The translations under genes and the position numbers were made by a program. The notes beneath the pieces were generated by a model that was not told the DNA's origin, searched no databases, and saw only the letters and a program-made list of their open reading frames with translations. From Thermoflavifilum thermophilum (lineage in GTDB: Bacteria > Bacteroidota > Bacteroidia > Chitinophagales > Chitinophagaceae), in NCBI RefSeq assembly GCF_900116565.1, contig NZ_FPCJ01000001.1, forward strand, positions 1,714,540 to 1,778,539: DNA of 64,000 nucleotides. The letters are read 5' to 3'. Positions 1-9,697 of this stretch are shown one piece after another (position 1 is the stretch's first letter; each line of letters opens with the position of its first letter).

Positions 1-110
1 ATCTCAGGCAGTAAAGTTGCTGATTTTATGATTAGGAGAAATGCAAATTTTCATTGCATTCTTTGGATGATGTAACTATCAACAGCCCGGAAAGATAGAG
101 AAATACTAAA

Positions 111-506
111 TCAAGGATGGGCCTCGGCTATACCCAATTGCTGGAGTTCTGCAACGGTAATGGTAGGAGGCTCATGTTGCAAGATTTTGCCAGCCACACG
201 TGTACCTACACGCATGGCATCAGCCCGGCTATGAAACACATGATGCCCGGGAATGGCAGGTATTTGATTCTGATAAATAAACGGGCGATTATTGATCCAT
301 ATCTGATAGCCCCATCCCGAATCCACATGCATGACAATAACCTGCACGGAAAGAGAATCCTGTCCATTAGATAAGGCAGGATAATACGAATGGCGCAAGA
401 AGGTATGCATGAATATGATGATGAGCACAACCAATGCCAGTGCGCCTGAGAAAGTGAATATGCGATATTTTTGGGTTGAACGGAAAAAGGATTCTTTTTC
501 CCCCAT
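111..506 (-). CDS. DUF4907 family membrane-anchored protein
   Basis: A 131-residue protein with one N-terminal membrane segment (about residues 18-37) and a soluble domain outside the membrane. The core 'GWGYQIWINNRPFIYQNQIP' followed by 'TVAELQQLGI' near the C terminus fits the DUF4907 family of Bacteroidota, whose function is unknown. The gene starts 2 bases after the Kelch gene stops, so the two are almost certainly co-transcribed and probably translationally coupled. DUF4907 and Kelch genes being neighbours agrees with what I know of the family. No catalytic residues can be named. The 110 bases between this gene and the left edge show no other gene. Confidence 0.75.
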   Translation of the reverse strand: MGEKESFFRSTQKYRIFTFSGALALVVLIIIFMHTFLRHSYYPALSNGQDSLSVQVIVMHVDSGWGYQIWINNRPFIYQNQIPAIPGHHVFHSRADAMRVGTRVAGKILQHEPPTITVAELQQLGIAEAHP

Positions 507-508
507 AA

Positions 509-1546
509 TCAGTCGTCTGTTGTATTATCCGGAACATTGGGCTGAAACTCGCGCAGGTCGTCGTATTCAATGAGACTACCCTGTGAAGGGGTACCAAGCG
601 CAATGAAGCCCCGGTTTTTAACGCTAAACCCCACAGCGCCTACACGGGTTGGAAATTCAATATTGGTGCGCTGCAGCCAAAGATCTGTTTTCGGATCATA
701 TTGCCAGGTGGTATTGGTGTTTGAACCGGCCATACCGGTAGCAATGTAGGCGGTATCGTTGATCACAAAGGCAGCACCCTGTTGCCTTTCAATGGATGTA
801 TAATTATCATCGTAGGAGGCTGAGCTGGTGTTGGCAATATCTCTTTTGCGGATCCAGATATCTTGCGAAGGATCATACGCCCAGAAGTCGGCTACCAAAG
901 ACCCATTGTTAACACCACCCACCACATAAGCTGTATCGTTAATCACAAAACTCATGGCATACATCCGCTTGCTGCCGCCCAGACTGTTGTCTTTCAGCAT
1001 CCATTGATCCGCAACGGGATCATATTCCCAGAAATCTTTCAGGTAATTCCCATCATAGCCGGTGGTGATATATCCCTTACCATTGAGTGCAAAAGCCACA
1101 GCTCCGAAACGGCCGTTGGTAGGCATGCTGGCCTTTTGTGTCCAGCTGTTGGTTGTTGGATCATACATCCAGCAATCGTTCAGATAATTATTACCGTCAT
1201 AGCCTGTAGCCACATAACCTTTGCCATTGACACCGAAGCCCACGGCACCATTTCGGGGAGATCCGGGAAAATCAGCAATCTGGACCCAGCCGCCGTATCC
1301 GCCATTTACCGTAGGATCGAATTTCCAGAAATCAGACAGGCGGTTGGTTCCATCAAATCCGGTTCCTACATAAGCAGTGTCGCCGATTACAAAGCAAACA
1401 GCCCCGCTACGAGCTACGCCGTTGAAATCAGAACGCCGAATCCAGTTACCAAGGGTAACAGTTGAAGAACTGCTATGACAGCCTGCAAACAGCATGGCCC
1501 CCGCTAAAACGAAATATCCGTACAATAAGGTTGACTTCATGAACAA
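509..1546 (-). CDS. Kelch-repeat surface lipoprotein
   Basis: A 345-residue protein with a lipoprotein signal peptide (lipobox LFAGC, acylated Cys near residue 23) followed by about six Kelch repeats. Each repeat carries a version of 'GKGYVATGYDG..L.D.W.YDP....W', with hydrophobic, double-Gly and Tyr/Trp positions in register, so a beta-propeller is predicted. Kelch propellers normally bind proteins or carbohydrates; no enzyme active site is evident. It is probably anchored in the outer membrane or facing the periplasm. A second Met two codons in (start at 1540) is an equally good start. The DUF4907 gene follows after 2 bases. The partner or ligand is unknown. Confidence 0.85.
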   Translation of the reverse strand: MFMKSTLLYGYFVLAGAMLFAGCHSSSSTVTLGNWIRRSDFNGVARSGAVCFVIGDTAYVGTGFDGTNRLSDFWKFDPTVNGGYGGWVQIADFPGSPRNGAVGFGVNGKGYVATGYDGNNYLNDCWMYDPTTNSWTQKASMPTNGRFGAVAFALNGKGYITTGYDGNYLKDFWEYDPVADQWMLKDNSLGGSKRMYAMSFVINDTAYVVGGVNNGSLVADFWAYDPSQDIWIRKRDIANTSSASYDDNYTSIERQQGAAFVINDTAYIATGMAGSNTNTTWQYDPKTDLWLQRTNIEFPTRVGAVGFSVKNRGFIALGTPSQGSLIEYDDLREFQPNVPDNTTDD

Positions 1547-2091
1547 ATGTGTTTATGATGGTATTGAATGAACAAATATGCAAGGTAAAGCAATTGCAAA
1601 GAAAGCGGCATTACGAAAATAAGAACGATTTCCCGAAGGAAACGTTGCGCAGAAGGTTGTTAATTTTTTGATTATACTCACGAATTGCATGTCCGCAAAA
1701 AATCAGGCGCAATAATACTAAAAAAACATGTTGTTGCATATCGGGAAATCATATTCATTTGATAAAATACTGCATACGATTGTGTTCCTTGCTTACAAGC
1801 CTGTTACAGCCTGCTTTTGGTGTAGTTTTCCAATAAAACATGATTTGCTTGTTTATGAATTGTTAAATTTCTTTCTAAAGGCCACGATAACCTTTTAAAA
1901 GATGTTCTTATTCAAAAGTGTGCCTGATGTATTAAATTACCGGGTGGACGGGCATGTCTGTGCTTTATCCGCTCCTGTGCTGATGGTTTAATAAGTAAGT
2001 CCCGGAATCAAAAAATAGAAAAAAGCAAATACCGAACCGATATCAGATGCTTGAATGGTATTTTGTTACTTTTGCACCATTGCCAAAATGT
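1547..2091. other. Intergenic region between divergent genes
   Basis: 545 bases separate the Kelch lipoprotein gene (leftward) from the DUF4270 gene (rightward). I see no convincing open frame, RNA gene or strong hairpin here. The right end holds the promoter box of the DUF4270 gene. On the minus strand the bases just upstream of the Kelch gene contain only imperfect matches to the TAnnTTTG box. Confidence 0.5.
2067..2074 (+). promoter_or_regulatory. Bacteroidota -7 box for the DUF4270 gene
   Basis: TACTTTTG matches the TAnnTTTG -7 consensus and lies 17 bases before the ATG at 2092. An in-frame ATG at 2047 lies upstream of this box and so cannot be on a transcript starting here; this decides the start. 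No TTG is found 19 bases upstream, so only half the promoter matches. Confidence 0.55.
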
Positions 2092-3432
2092 ATGAAGTCA
2101 TCACACGGTTTCGCCTTTCGCTGGATATGCACGCTTGCCATCGCCACCAGTGGCATGTGGTATCTGAGTTCTTGCAAAAATGATACTTCAGCGTTGGGAG
2201 GTACCTTTTTCCCTTCGCATACCAATGTACTGCAGATTGATACGCTCACGCCTCTGGTGGAAACAGTTTTTCTGGATTCCATTCCCACATCCGGTACGGG
2301 TGTTTCACTGGTAGGTACGTATAGTGATACGCTTTCAGGGACTATTGATACGTATAGCTATTTTGCCATTGGCGCGCCTGCTGTGAAAAGCATCACCAGC
2401 AAGGTGGTATTTGATTCCCTCTGCCTGGTGCTGAAGCCCAATCATTATTATCTGGGTGATACAACTTCGGTTTTTCACCTGAATGTGTATGCATTGACAC
2501 GACAACTTGATTTGGGTACCCATGCTGCTTTTTATAATACCACGGTTTTTCCTTTTCAGCTTACGCCTTTGGCCAGCTGGTCGGGGAGAGTTTATCCCAA
2601 TCGCAATGATTCGGTCTTGATTCGTTTGCCGGATCAGATGGGCATCAACTGGTTGAATGCCATCATCAACAATCCTTCTACTATCAACTCAGATAATGCA
2701 TTTATCAACAACTATTTGCCCGGACTTGTAATCAAAGGATGGAACAATCAGCTTATTGTGGGTTTTGCAGCTAAAGATTCATCTACCTATATCCGTATGT
2801 ATTATCACAATCAAACTGATGCCAAAACACCCCTTTATAATGATTTTCAGATTACACAAACAGGTTTGCAATTCAATCATGTGGATGTGGACAAAACTCA
2901 AACGCCTTTTGCAGGAATTAACAGCCAGCACAAGCTTATCAGTTCAGCTCTCACGCACCACTATGCTATTTTGCAACCGTTGGCTGGAACGGCCGTCAGG
3001 ATTGGTTTTCCGGGAATGGATAATTTAAAACAAATTGGGACCTATTCACGCATATTAAGTGCAAAACTGATCGTCAAACCGTTGCGGGGCACTTATGCAC
3101 CAGGGAATCCGCTGCCACCGCTGGTAACGCTTACCGAGGTTACCGATTATTACACCATTCAGGACAGCCTGTTTAATTCCAGTGGCAATTATCAACATGG
3201 TGATCTCGTGCAGGACTTTGCCTTCGGAAATTCTTACTATACGTATGATATTACTCCTTATTTGGTAAATCAGCTTAGCATCACCAATTTGAATCTGCGT
3301 ACCCGGCTTATGCTGATGATTCCACGTCCTGCATATAACACTACATTTCAACGATTGATTGTAAATGATCGGCAAACCAATATGGATCCTATGCAGGTCA
3401 CTGTTCAAATGCTTATCTATACGATTCGATAA
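2092..3432 (+). CDS. DUF4270 family outer-membrane lipoprotein
   Basis: A 446-residue protein whose start at 2092 gives a clean lipoprotein signal (Lys-Ser start, hydrophobic stretch, lipobox YLSSC with Cys near residue 28). The body is rich in beta-strand and resembles DUF4270: 'IDTLTPLVETVFLDSIPTSG' early on, repeated 'Y.R......L' strands, and a C-terminal 'VTVQMLIYT'. The family has no established function; members are Bacteroidota lipoproteins. It is followed after 12 bases by a beta-barrel protein gene, suggesting a two-gene operon for an outer-membrane lipoprotein and barrel pair (inference). Confidence 0.7.
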   Translation: MKSSHGFAFRWICTLAIATSGMWYLSSCKNDTSALGGTFFPSHTNVLQIDTLTPLVETVFLDSIPTSGTGVSLVGTYSDTLSGTIDTYSYFAIGAPAVKSITSKVVFDSLCLVLKPNHYYLGDTTSVFHLNVYALTRQLDLGTHAAFYNTTVFPFQLTPLASWSGRVYPNRNDSVLIRLPDQMGINWLNAIINNPSTINSDNAFINNYLPGLVIKGWNNQLIVGFAAKDSSTYIRMYYHNQTDAKTPLYNDFQITQTGLQFNHVDVDKTQTPFAGINSQHKLISSALTHHYAILQPLAGTAVRIGFPGMDNLKQIGTYSRILSAKLIVKPLRGTYAPGNPLPPLVTLTEVTDYYTIQDSLFNSSGNYQHGDLVQDFAFGNSYYTYDITPYLVNQLSITNLNLRTRLMLMIPRPAYNTTFQRLIVNDRQTNMDPMQVTVQMLIYTIR

Positions 3433-3444
3433 ATCCGCAAGGGC

Positions 3445-4713
3445 ATGATGATGAGAAGCATACTGGCTGTTATATGTATTGCTGGCATCTGCTGCATGCA
3501 GGTATCTGCATTGCATGCACAGGTGAGACCTAATTTTCCTTATTCTTCATTAGGTATAGGTGAAATCAATTACAATACAGAAGGAATGTTGTCGGGTTTG
3601 GGCAATGCAACTTCTGCTGTGCGAAGCGATCAATATCCCAACAATGCAAATGTGGCCTCATTCAGCGGAATGCAACGCCAGCTGGCTGTGCTGGAGGCAG
3701 GTGCTACCGGCATCAGTGCGACTTTTAAAGACAACAATACCACTGCAAATGCCAGTTACTTCAGCATAGATCGGTTTGATATGGCTTTTAAGTTTAACAA
3801 CTGGTGGGGATCAGGATTTGGATTGAAACCATTGAGTACAGTGCGTTATCAGATCCTGCAAACCCAAACTTACAATGGTGGTACGCAGTCCATCTCCACC
3901 ACTATTCAGGGCACAGGAGGTTTAAACGAAGTATATTGGGGCAATGGATTCAAGATTGGCAATCATTTTTCGGCCGGCGTGAAATTGTCATACATCTTTG
4001 GCAACATTACCCGCAGTGAAATTGCGGGCTATGATGTAAACACACCATTGCTGACTTCCAGCGAGCAGGATTATTATCAGAATTTTCATGTTAGCTATGC
4101 TGCACAAATATTTGGTAAACTGGGATCTAACTGGGATTACGTACTGGCTGGCACTTATGCTCCTCATCAGTATTTGCACGCTCAGAGCCAGGTTACAGTA
4201 GTAAGTGGTATTGATACGCTATCTTTCAGCAATGCGCCGATTTCTGATTTCAGGCTGCCTGATCAATATCGGGGTGGACTTGCTTTTACTTATCAGCATA
4301 GCCTGAGCTTTATCCTGGATTATGCTTATGAAAAATGGGGCGATGCATCTACTAATGTAAATGCCGTACAGACGGTCAATAGCACCCGCTATGGTGCCGG
4401 TATCAAATATGAACCTGAACAAAATTATTCGATATACTCACGCGACTGGCTGCATCGCATCGTTGCCATGGGAGCATTTAACTATACCAAAAGTTATCTG
4501 CAAATCAATAACCAGCAGCTCAGGGATATCAACGTTTCACTGGGACTTGGTATCTACAATGCACCGCACACCCTGAACCTGAACCTGGGCCTGGAAATCG
4601 GCCAGCAGGGCGGGCCGGGAACATCCTCTACACTTATTACCGAAAATTATGTGAGGCTTCACATGGGTATCATCCTGCGTGATATCTGGTTTGTGAAAAG
4701 AAAATTCTACTGA
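3445..4713 (+). CDS. Outer-membrane beta-barrel protein of unknown function
   Basis: A 422-residue exported protein: signal peptide to about residue 26 (cleavage after LHA), then many alternating hydrophobic/aromatic strands typical of an outer-membrane barrel. Near the N terminus, 'PNFPYSSLGIGEINYNTEGM' followed by 'LGNATSAVRSDQYPNNANVA' resembles barrel proteins of the OmpP1/FadL-like and PorV-like kind in Bacteroidota, but I cannot assign the family firmly. Three consecutive ATG codons open the gene; any could be the start. It sits 12 bases behind the DUF4270 lipoprotein gene and is probably in the same operon. Confidence 0.65.
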   Translation: MMMRSILAVICIAGICCMQVSALHAQVRPNFPYSSLGIGEINYNTEGMLSGLGNATSAVRSDQYPNNANVASFSGMQRQLAVLEAGATGISATFKDNNTTANASYFSIDRFDMAFKFNNWWGSGFGLKPLSTVRYQILQTQTYNGGTQSISTTIQGTGGLNEVYWGNGFKIGNHFSAGVKLSYIFGNITRSEIAGYDVNTPLLTSSEQDYYQNFHVSYAAQIFGKLGSNWDYVLAGTYAPHQYLHAQSQVTVVSGIDTLSFSNAPISDFRLPDQYRGGLAFTYQHSLSFILDYAYEKWGDASTNVNAVQTVNSTRYGAGIKYEPEQNYSIYSRDWLHRIVAMGAFNYTKSYLQINNQQLRDINVSLGLGIYNAPHTLNLNLGLEIGQQGGPGTSSTLITENYVRLHMGIILRDIWFVKRKFY

Positions 4714-4754
4714 TCTGCCGGTTGCAGGGGTTCATCGCTGTGCATGGATAGCGC

Positions 4755-4784
4755 TTGGCTAATGCGTTTCTTCGCTTACCTTTG
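4755..4784 (+). promoter_or_regulatory. Full TTG-N19-TAnnTTTG promoter of glnS
   Basis: TTG at 4755-4757, exactly 19 bases of spacer, then TACCTTTG at 4777-4784: a complete match to the Bacteroidota housekeeping promoter. The ATG at 4800 lies 15 bases after the -7 box. An in-frame TTG at 4755 that might be taken as a start codon is in fact the -33 element. Confidence 0.8.
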
Positions 4785-4799
4785 CTTACTTTTCAGAAT

Positions 4800-6473
4800 A
4801 TGCCTATGGAAGAAGTGAAGGCCAGCAACTTTATTGAAGAAATTGTTGAAGAAGATCTTCGCACGGGGCGCTGCCAGTCAGTACTCACGCGCTTCCCGCC
4901 GGAACCGAATGGCTATCTGCACATCGGCCATGCCAAATCCATTGTACTTAATTTCGGCATTGCTCAGAAATACGGCGGAGAAACCAACCTGCGCTTCGAT
5001 GATACCAACCCCGAAACCGAAGAAACCGAATACGTGGAAGCCATCAAGGAAGATATCCGCTGGCTGGGCTTTCAGTGGGCACGAGAGCGTTATGCCTCGG
5101 ATTATTTTGAACAACTTTATGAATTTGCCGTCAAATTAATCCGCAAAGGTTTGGCGTATGTGGATGACTCCAGTTCCGAAGAAATAGCCCGCATGAAAGG
5201 TACACCTACCGAACCGGGCATTGAAAGTCCTTATCGCAACCGGTCGGTGGAAGAAAATCTCCGCCTGTTCCAGGAAATGCGCGAAGGCAAATATCGCGAC
5301 GGTGAAAAAGTATTGCGGGCTAAGATCGATATGAGCAGCCCCAACATGCACATGCGCGACCCTATCATGTACCGGATCAAGCACGCGCGCCATCATCGTA
5401 CTGGCGATAAGTGGTGCATTTACCCCATGTATGATTTTGCACACGGGCAAAGCGACAGCATTGAGCGTATCACACATTCGATCTGCACTTTGGAATTTGT
5501 GGATCACCGGCCTTTGTACAACTGGTTTATTGAAAAGTTAGAAATCTTTCCTTCCCGGCAATATGAATTTGCGCGGCTGAACCTAACGTACACCGTGATG
5601 AGCAAGCGCAAACTGCTGCAGTTGGTTCAGAAAGGTTATGTAAGCGGCTGGGATGATCCGCGCATGCCCACGATCCGTGGCCTTCGCCGCAGGGGATATA
5701 CGCCCGAAAGCATTCAGGATTTTTGTGAACGGATAGGTGTGCAAAAACGGGAAAACATTATCGACGTAAGCCTGCTGGAATTCTGTATCCGCGAGCATCT
5801 CAACAAAATAGCACAACGGGTCATGGTGGTGCTGGATCCCGTGAAGCTGGTGCTCACCAATTATCCCGGAGCTCAGGTGGAATGGCTGCCTACGGAAAAT
5901 AATCCGGAAGACCCGACAGCGGGCACCCGGGAAGTGCCATTCACCCGGGAGTTATGGATAGAACGAGAAGATTTCATGGAAAACCCACCCAAGAAATATT
6001 TCCGATTGGCTCCCGGTATGTCGGTACGGCTGAAGAGCGCCTATATCATTACCTGCACCGGCTTTGAGAAAAACGATCAGGGTGAAATCACAACCATCTA
6101 CGCGGAATATATCCCGCAATCGCGCAGCGGGCATGATGAATCGGCCATGAAGGTAAAAGGTACCATTCACTGGGTGAGTGCAACGCATGCCATACCTGTA
6201 GAAGTGCGGCTATACGATCGTTTGTTTGCAGTGGAAAATCCGGATGAACAGCCTGGCGAGTTTACGGACTATATCAATCCCAATTCGCTGCAAATTGTTT
6301 CCAGGGCACTGGCAGAGCCTTCGCTGGCCAAAGCCCGGCCGGAAGATCGTTTTCAATTTTTGCGGAAAGGATATTTCTGTGTAGATCCCGATTCTACAGC
6401 CGATCATCTGGTATTTAACCGCACTGTAACACTCAAGGACACCTGGGCCAAGGAAATGAAAAAACAATCCTGA
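4800..6473 (+). CDS. glnS: Glutamine--tRNA ligase
   Basis: A class I aminoacyl-tRNA synthetase that charges tRNA-Gln directly with glutamine in the cytoplasm. The HIGH-type signature is in '[16 protein letters not shown]', the KMSKS-type loop is 'VMSKRKL', and the protein ends with the two beta-barrel anticodon-binding domains ('[18 protein letters not shown]'). Length, about 557 residues, is normal. The start at 4800 (Met-Pro-Met-Glu-Glu) is set by the promoter just upstream; the ATG at 4806 is an alternative. Its stop lies 2 bases from the stop of the convergent DUF72 gene. glutamyl-tRNA synthetase is encoded nearby on the opposite strand. Confidence 0.97.
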   Translation: MPMEEVKASNFIEEIVEEDLRTGRCQSVLTRFPPEPNGYLHIGHAKSIVLNFGIAQKYGGETNLRFDDTNPETEETEYVEAIKEDIRWLGFQWARERYASDYFEQLYEFAVKLIRKGLAYVDDSSSEEIARMKGTPTEPGIESPYRNRSVEENLRLFQEMREGKYRDGEKVLRAKIDMSSPNMHMRDPIMYRIKHARHHRTGDKWCIYPMYDFAHGQSDSIERITHSICTLEFVDHRPLYNWFIEKLEIFPSRQYEFARLNLTYTVMSKRKLLQLVQKGYVSGWDDPRMPTIRGLRRRGYTPESIQDFCERIGVQKRENIIDVSLLEFCIREHLNKIAQRVMVVLDPVKLVLTNYPGAQVEWLPTENNPEDPTAGTREVPFTRELWIEREDFMENPPKKYFRLAPGMSVRLKSAYIITCTGFEKNDQGEITTIYAEYIPQSRSGHDESAMKVKGTIHWVSATHAIPVEVRLYDRLFAVENPDEQPGEFTDYINPNSLQIVSRALAEPSLAKARPEDRFQFLRKGYFCVDPDSTADHLVFNRTVTLKDTWAKEMKKQS

Positions 6474-6475
6474 TA

Positions 6476-7246
6476 TCACCCATCAGGAACGCCTGATGTC
6501 TGCAGCAACCGCTGAAGCGTACGGGCATTTTCCACGGCATGTCCGGCTGCATCGTTGTTGAAAAATACATACACATCCTGGCCAGCTTCCCATTTTTGTT
6601 TGACCAGGCTTGCGTAATAGGCCAGCTCTTCCTCGGAATAGGAGGAAGTGAACAATACTTTTGATCCATGCATCCGAATGTAGAAAAACGTGGCTGTGTT
6701 TTCGTTGACCAGCGGCCATTTGCGCGTGCCTTTAGTTGATATTGGACTATCGGCCAGCACCAGGGCCATATCGTGTTTCCGCAGCAGGGTATAGGTTTCG
6801 GGTTGAAACCAGGAGGGATGACGAAATTCAATCGCATAGCGGAAACCTGCAGGCAATTTTTCCAAAAAATTCTGCAACACAATGAAATCTGGTTTCAGGC
6901 TGGAAGGAAGCTGTATCAATATCACCGGTGGAGTGCTTTTTACAAGAGCAGGTTCCAAGGGGGCAAAAAATTTATCCAACGACGTCTGATCGCATTGCAG
7001 GCGCTGGATATGGGTGACGTAGCGCGAAAGTTTAAAACTAAAGCTGAAGCTATCAGGCGTTTGCGCAGCCCATTTCCGGATGGTGCTGATGCGGGGCGTA
7101 TGATAAAAGCTGGCATTGATTTCAACGGCTGGGAAATAACGGGCATAGTAAGCCAGCCATTCATCTCGGGGAGTGCCTGCCGGATAAAACGAACCTACCC
7201 AGGAAGAATAGGCAAATCCCGATGTGCCGATGTATATGCGGGGCAT
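6476..7246 (-). CDS. DUF72 (YecE-like) family protein
   Basis: A 256-residue protein with the DUF72 signature from its N terminus ('IYIGTSGFAYSSW..FYP', then 'YARYFPAVEINASFYHTP') and the later 'FRYAIEFRHPSWF' and 'YIRMHGS' motifs. The family adopts a TIM-barrel fold; its reaction is not established. The gene begins 5 bases after the gltX stop and is likely co-transcribed with it. It converges on glnS with only 2 bases between stop codons, leaving no room for a separate terminator there. Confidence 0.85.
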   Translation of the reverse strand: MPRIYIGTSGFAYSSWVGSFYPAGTPRDEWLAYYARYFPAVEINASFYHTPRISTIRKWAAQTPDSFSFSFKLSRYVTHIQRLQCDQTSLDKFFAPLEPALVKSTPPVILIQLPSSLKPDFIVLQNFLEKLPAGFRYAIEFRHPSWFQPETYTLLRKHDMALVLADSPISTKGTRKWPLVNENTATFFYIRMHGSKVLFTSSYSEEELAYYASLVKQKWEAGQDVYVFFNNDAAGHAVENARTLQRLLQTSGVPDG

Positions 7247-7251
7247 GTGGT

Positions 7252-8781
7252 TTATCCGTGCCGGGAAAATGCTACCAGGGCCTTGCGGATGCGCTGGCGG
7301 GTTTCGACTTTGCCCAACAGCTCAGCAATCTGGAAAACCGGAGGGCCGAATTTTCCACCCACGAGCATGATCCGCAATGGCAGCAGCATGTCGTTCTTTT
7401 TCAACTCCTGTTTTTCGGCTGCAGCAATAAGAGCATGTTCAATATTTTCGGCTTCCCATGGCTCCACCTGTTCCAGGGCTTTTTCCCATTCCTCAAATGC
7501 GGCTTGCATGCCAGGCGACCATTTTTTCTGAATAACACTCAGGTCGTAAGTTTCCGGGGCAACAAAGAAAAATTTTCCCTGCTCAATAAAATCACCCAGC
7601 AGCGTGCATCGTTCTTTGATGAGTTCCAGCACACGCATCAACTTTTCATCATCTGACAAGGGGATATGTTGTTGTTTGAAAAATATTTTTACTTCCTCCA
7701 GGTAATGCTTCACCGGCAAACGTTTGATCCATTCGTGATTGAACCATTTGGCTTTTTCAAAATCAAACCGGGCACCGGATTTATGTATTCGTTCAATAGA
7801 AAAGCGGGTAACGAGTTCATCCAGCGTAAAAATTTCCTGACCGCTGCCATCGTTCCAGCCCAGCAGGGCCAGCATATTCACAAAAGCTTCCGGCAAAAAG
7901 CCCATTTCACGAAAACCGCGGGTGGTTTCGCCGGTAAACGGATCAGTCCAGTCCATGGCATATACCGGGAACCCCAGCCGATCGCCATCGCGTTTGCTGA
8001 GCTTGCCGTGCCCGTCGGGTCGCAGAATCAGCGGCAGATGTGCCCATTCAGGCATGTGTGCTTTGCCGAACAGGTATTCCCATAGCAATACATGCACGGG
8101 TGTGCTGGGCAGCCATTCTTCACCACGAAACACGTGGCTGATCTGCATCAGATAATCATCTACCACCACGGCCAGATGGTAGGTAGGCATGCCATCGGCT
8201 TTCAGCAATACCTTGTCATCCACTTGATTGGTATCAAACTCTACTTCACCCCGAATGAGATCATGTATCCGGATGGTTTTGTTTTCAGGCATTCGGATTC
8301 GGATCACATAAGGCCTGCCTTCATGGAGGTAATGCTGAACTTCTTTGGCTGAAAGGGTTAATGAATTTTTCAACTGCCCGCGGGTAGTGGCGTCATATTG
8401 AAAATTGGGTTGTTGCCGGCGCAAGGCTTCCAGCTCTTCCGGTGTGTCGAAGGCATAATAAGCATGTCCTTGTTCCACCAGCTGATGGGCATATTGAGCA
8501 TATACATTTTTGCGTTCACTCTGGCGGTAAGGGCCAAACGGACCACCAATATGTGGGCCTTCGTCGGGCTTCAATCCACACCACTCCAGGCAACGAATGA
8601 TGTATTCTTCGGCACCGGGTACAAAGCGAGTCTGATCTGTATCTTCAATGCGCAGAATAAATTTTCCCTGATGCTTGCGGGCAAACAGAAAATTATACAA
8701 CGCTGTTCTAACCCCACCCAGGTGCAATCCTCCGGTAGGGCTGGGCGCAAAACGTACGCGTATTTCACGGGAACTCATCAT
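7252..8781 (-). CDS. gltX: Glutamate--tRNA ligase
   Basis: A 509-residue class I synthetase that attaches glutamate to tRNA-Glu. The ATP-binding HIGH-type motif is 'RFAPSPTGGLHLGGVRTALY' and the KMSKS-type loop is 'KLSKRDGDRLG'. The glutamate and tRNA-specific region 'RIEDTDQTR' is intact, and an alpha-helical anticodon-binding domain occupies the C-terminal third. Two ATG codons open the gene (8781, 8778). A TATCTTTG box sits 24 bases upstream. Because GlnRS is also encoded, this enzyme is probably of the discriminating type (inference). It leads a two-gene unit with the DUF72 gene. Confidence 0.97.
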   Translation of the reverse strand: MMSSREIRVRFAPSPTGGLHLGGVRTALYNFLFARKHQGKFILRIEDTDQTRFVPGAEEYIIRCLEWCGLKPDEGPHIGGPFGPYRQSERKNVYAQYAHQLVEQGHAYYAFDTPEELEALRRQQPNFQYDATTRGQLKNSLTLSAKEVQHYLHEGRPYVIRIRMPENKTIRIHDLIRGEVEFDTNQVDDKVLLKADGMPTYHLAVVVDDYLMQISHVFRGEEWLPSTPVHVLLWEYLFGKAHMPEWAHLPLILRPDGHGKLSKRDGDRLGFPVYAMDWTDPFTGETTRGFREMGFLPEAFVNMLALLGWNDGSGQEIFTLDELVTRFSIERIHKSGARFDFEKAKWFNHEWIKRLPVKHYLEEVKIFFKQQHIPLSDDEKLMRVLELIKERCTLLGDFIEQGKFFFVAPETYDLSVIQKKWSPGMQAAFEEWEKALEQVEPWEAENIEHALIAAAEKQELKKNDMLLPLRIMLVGGKFGPPVFQIAELLGKVETRQRIRKALVAFSRHG

Positions 8782-8805
8782 TCAGTTTTTGGTTCAGATT
8801 CCTGG

Positions 8806-8813
8806 CAAAGATA
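8806..8813 (-). promoter_or_regulatory. -7 box for gltX
   Basis: TATCTTTG on the minus strand, 24 bases before the gltX start, matches the TAnnTTTG consensus. No TTG lies at the usual spacing upstream. Confidence 0.55.
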
Positions 8814-8856
8814 AAGTTTCACGGTTGCAGGCGATGTTCCCTGTGTAGAGCCGGGT

Positions 8857-9636
8857 TTATTTTCCCTGGAAACGAGGCTTGCGTTTTTCCAGAAAGGCCT
8901 GAATACCTTCGCCTGCATCGGCCGTAGCAAAGCATTCGCTGAAGGCCTGTGCTTCTGCTTCATAGCCTGCCTGATCACCAGCCATCGAAAGATAAGTGCA
9001 ATGCAAAATATGGCGAATGGCATGGCGTGGCCCCGAAATAATTTTTTGCATGAGCTCCAGGCTTTTTGGCAAAAGCTCTTCTGGTTGAACCACATCCAGG
9101 ATCAGGCCGTAAGCTTGAGCTTGTTCGGCCGTTATCATATCGCCGGTAAGCATCAGATACAGTGCTCGTGTGAGTCCCATCAGGCGTGGAAGGCGTTGTG
9201 TACCGCCATAACCGGGGATCAGGCCCAGATTGATTTCGGGCTGACCCAAGCGGGCCCGGGTGCTGGCTATGCGCAAATGGCAGGCCATGGCTAGCTCACA
9301 GCCGCCACCCAATGCATAACCATTGATTGCCGCCAAAAAAGGTTTGGGTGCTTGCTCGATGCTGGCAAACAAAGCCTGACCCTTGATGGATAATGCCCTT
9401 GCTTCCTCTGTACTTAATTGTTGAAAACCGGCAATATCAGCACCGGCCACAAAAGCCCTGTCGCCACTGCCGGTGATAATAGCTCCACCTATATCGTCAC
9501 GGGTTAAAACCTCTTCTACAGCCAGGTCTAATTCTTCCATAACGGTGCTGTTCAACGCATTCATTTTCTCAGGACGGTTGATGGTAATCATGAAAATACC
9601 TTCCCGAGCTTCAGTCAGCAGGGTTTGATAAGCCAT
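8857..9636 (-). CDS. Enoyl-CoA hydratase/isomerase (crotonase) family protein
   Basis: A 259-residue crotonase-fold enzyme. The oxyanion-hole segments 'AFVAGADI' and 'NGYALGGGCELA' are present, and both catalytic glutamates of hydratases are conserved (about residues 114 in GGCEL and 134 in QPEIN). It therefore probably hydrates trans-2-enoyl-CoA in beta-oxidation or a related pathway; the exact substrate cannot be read from sequence. It lies alone between gltX and the LytTR regulator. A weak TACTTTCA box lies just upstream on the minus strand. Confidence 0.9.
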   Translation of the reverse strand: MAYQTLLTEAREGIFMITINRPEKMNALNSTVMEELDLAVEEVLTRDDIGGAIITGSGDRAFVAGADIAGFQQLSTEEARALSIKGQALFASIEQAPKPFLAAINGYALGGGCELAMACHLRIASTRARLGQPEINLGLIPGYGGTQRLPRLMGLTRALYLMLTGDMITAEQAQAYGLILDVVQPEELLPKSLELMQKIISGPRHAIRHILHCTYLSMAGDQAGYEAEAQAFSECFATADAGEGIQAFLEKRKPRFQGK

Positions 9637-9697
9637 AGATAAACATTAACGAACAGTGAAAGTACAGATTTCAATGTAATCCTGCAAGCCGGTATAT

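Noticed and set aside
40-60. AATGCAA/TTGCATT hairpin at the left edge as terminator of the DUF4907 gene
   Set aside because: Only a 7-bp AT-rich stem with no T run on the relevant strand.
863-1465. Open frame of 200 codons antisense to the Kelch gene
   Set aside because: Produced by the repetitive Kelch coding sequence; no start context or domain.
6773-7531. Open frame of 252 codons on the plus strand
   Set aside because: Entirely antisense to the DUF72 and gltX genes, both with clear family motifs; its translation has no recognisable domain.
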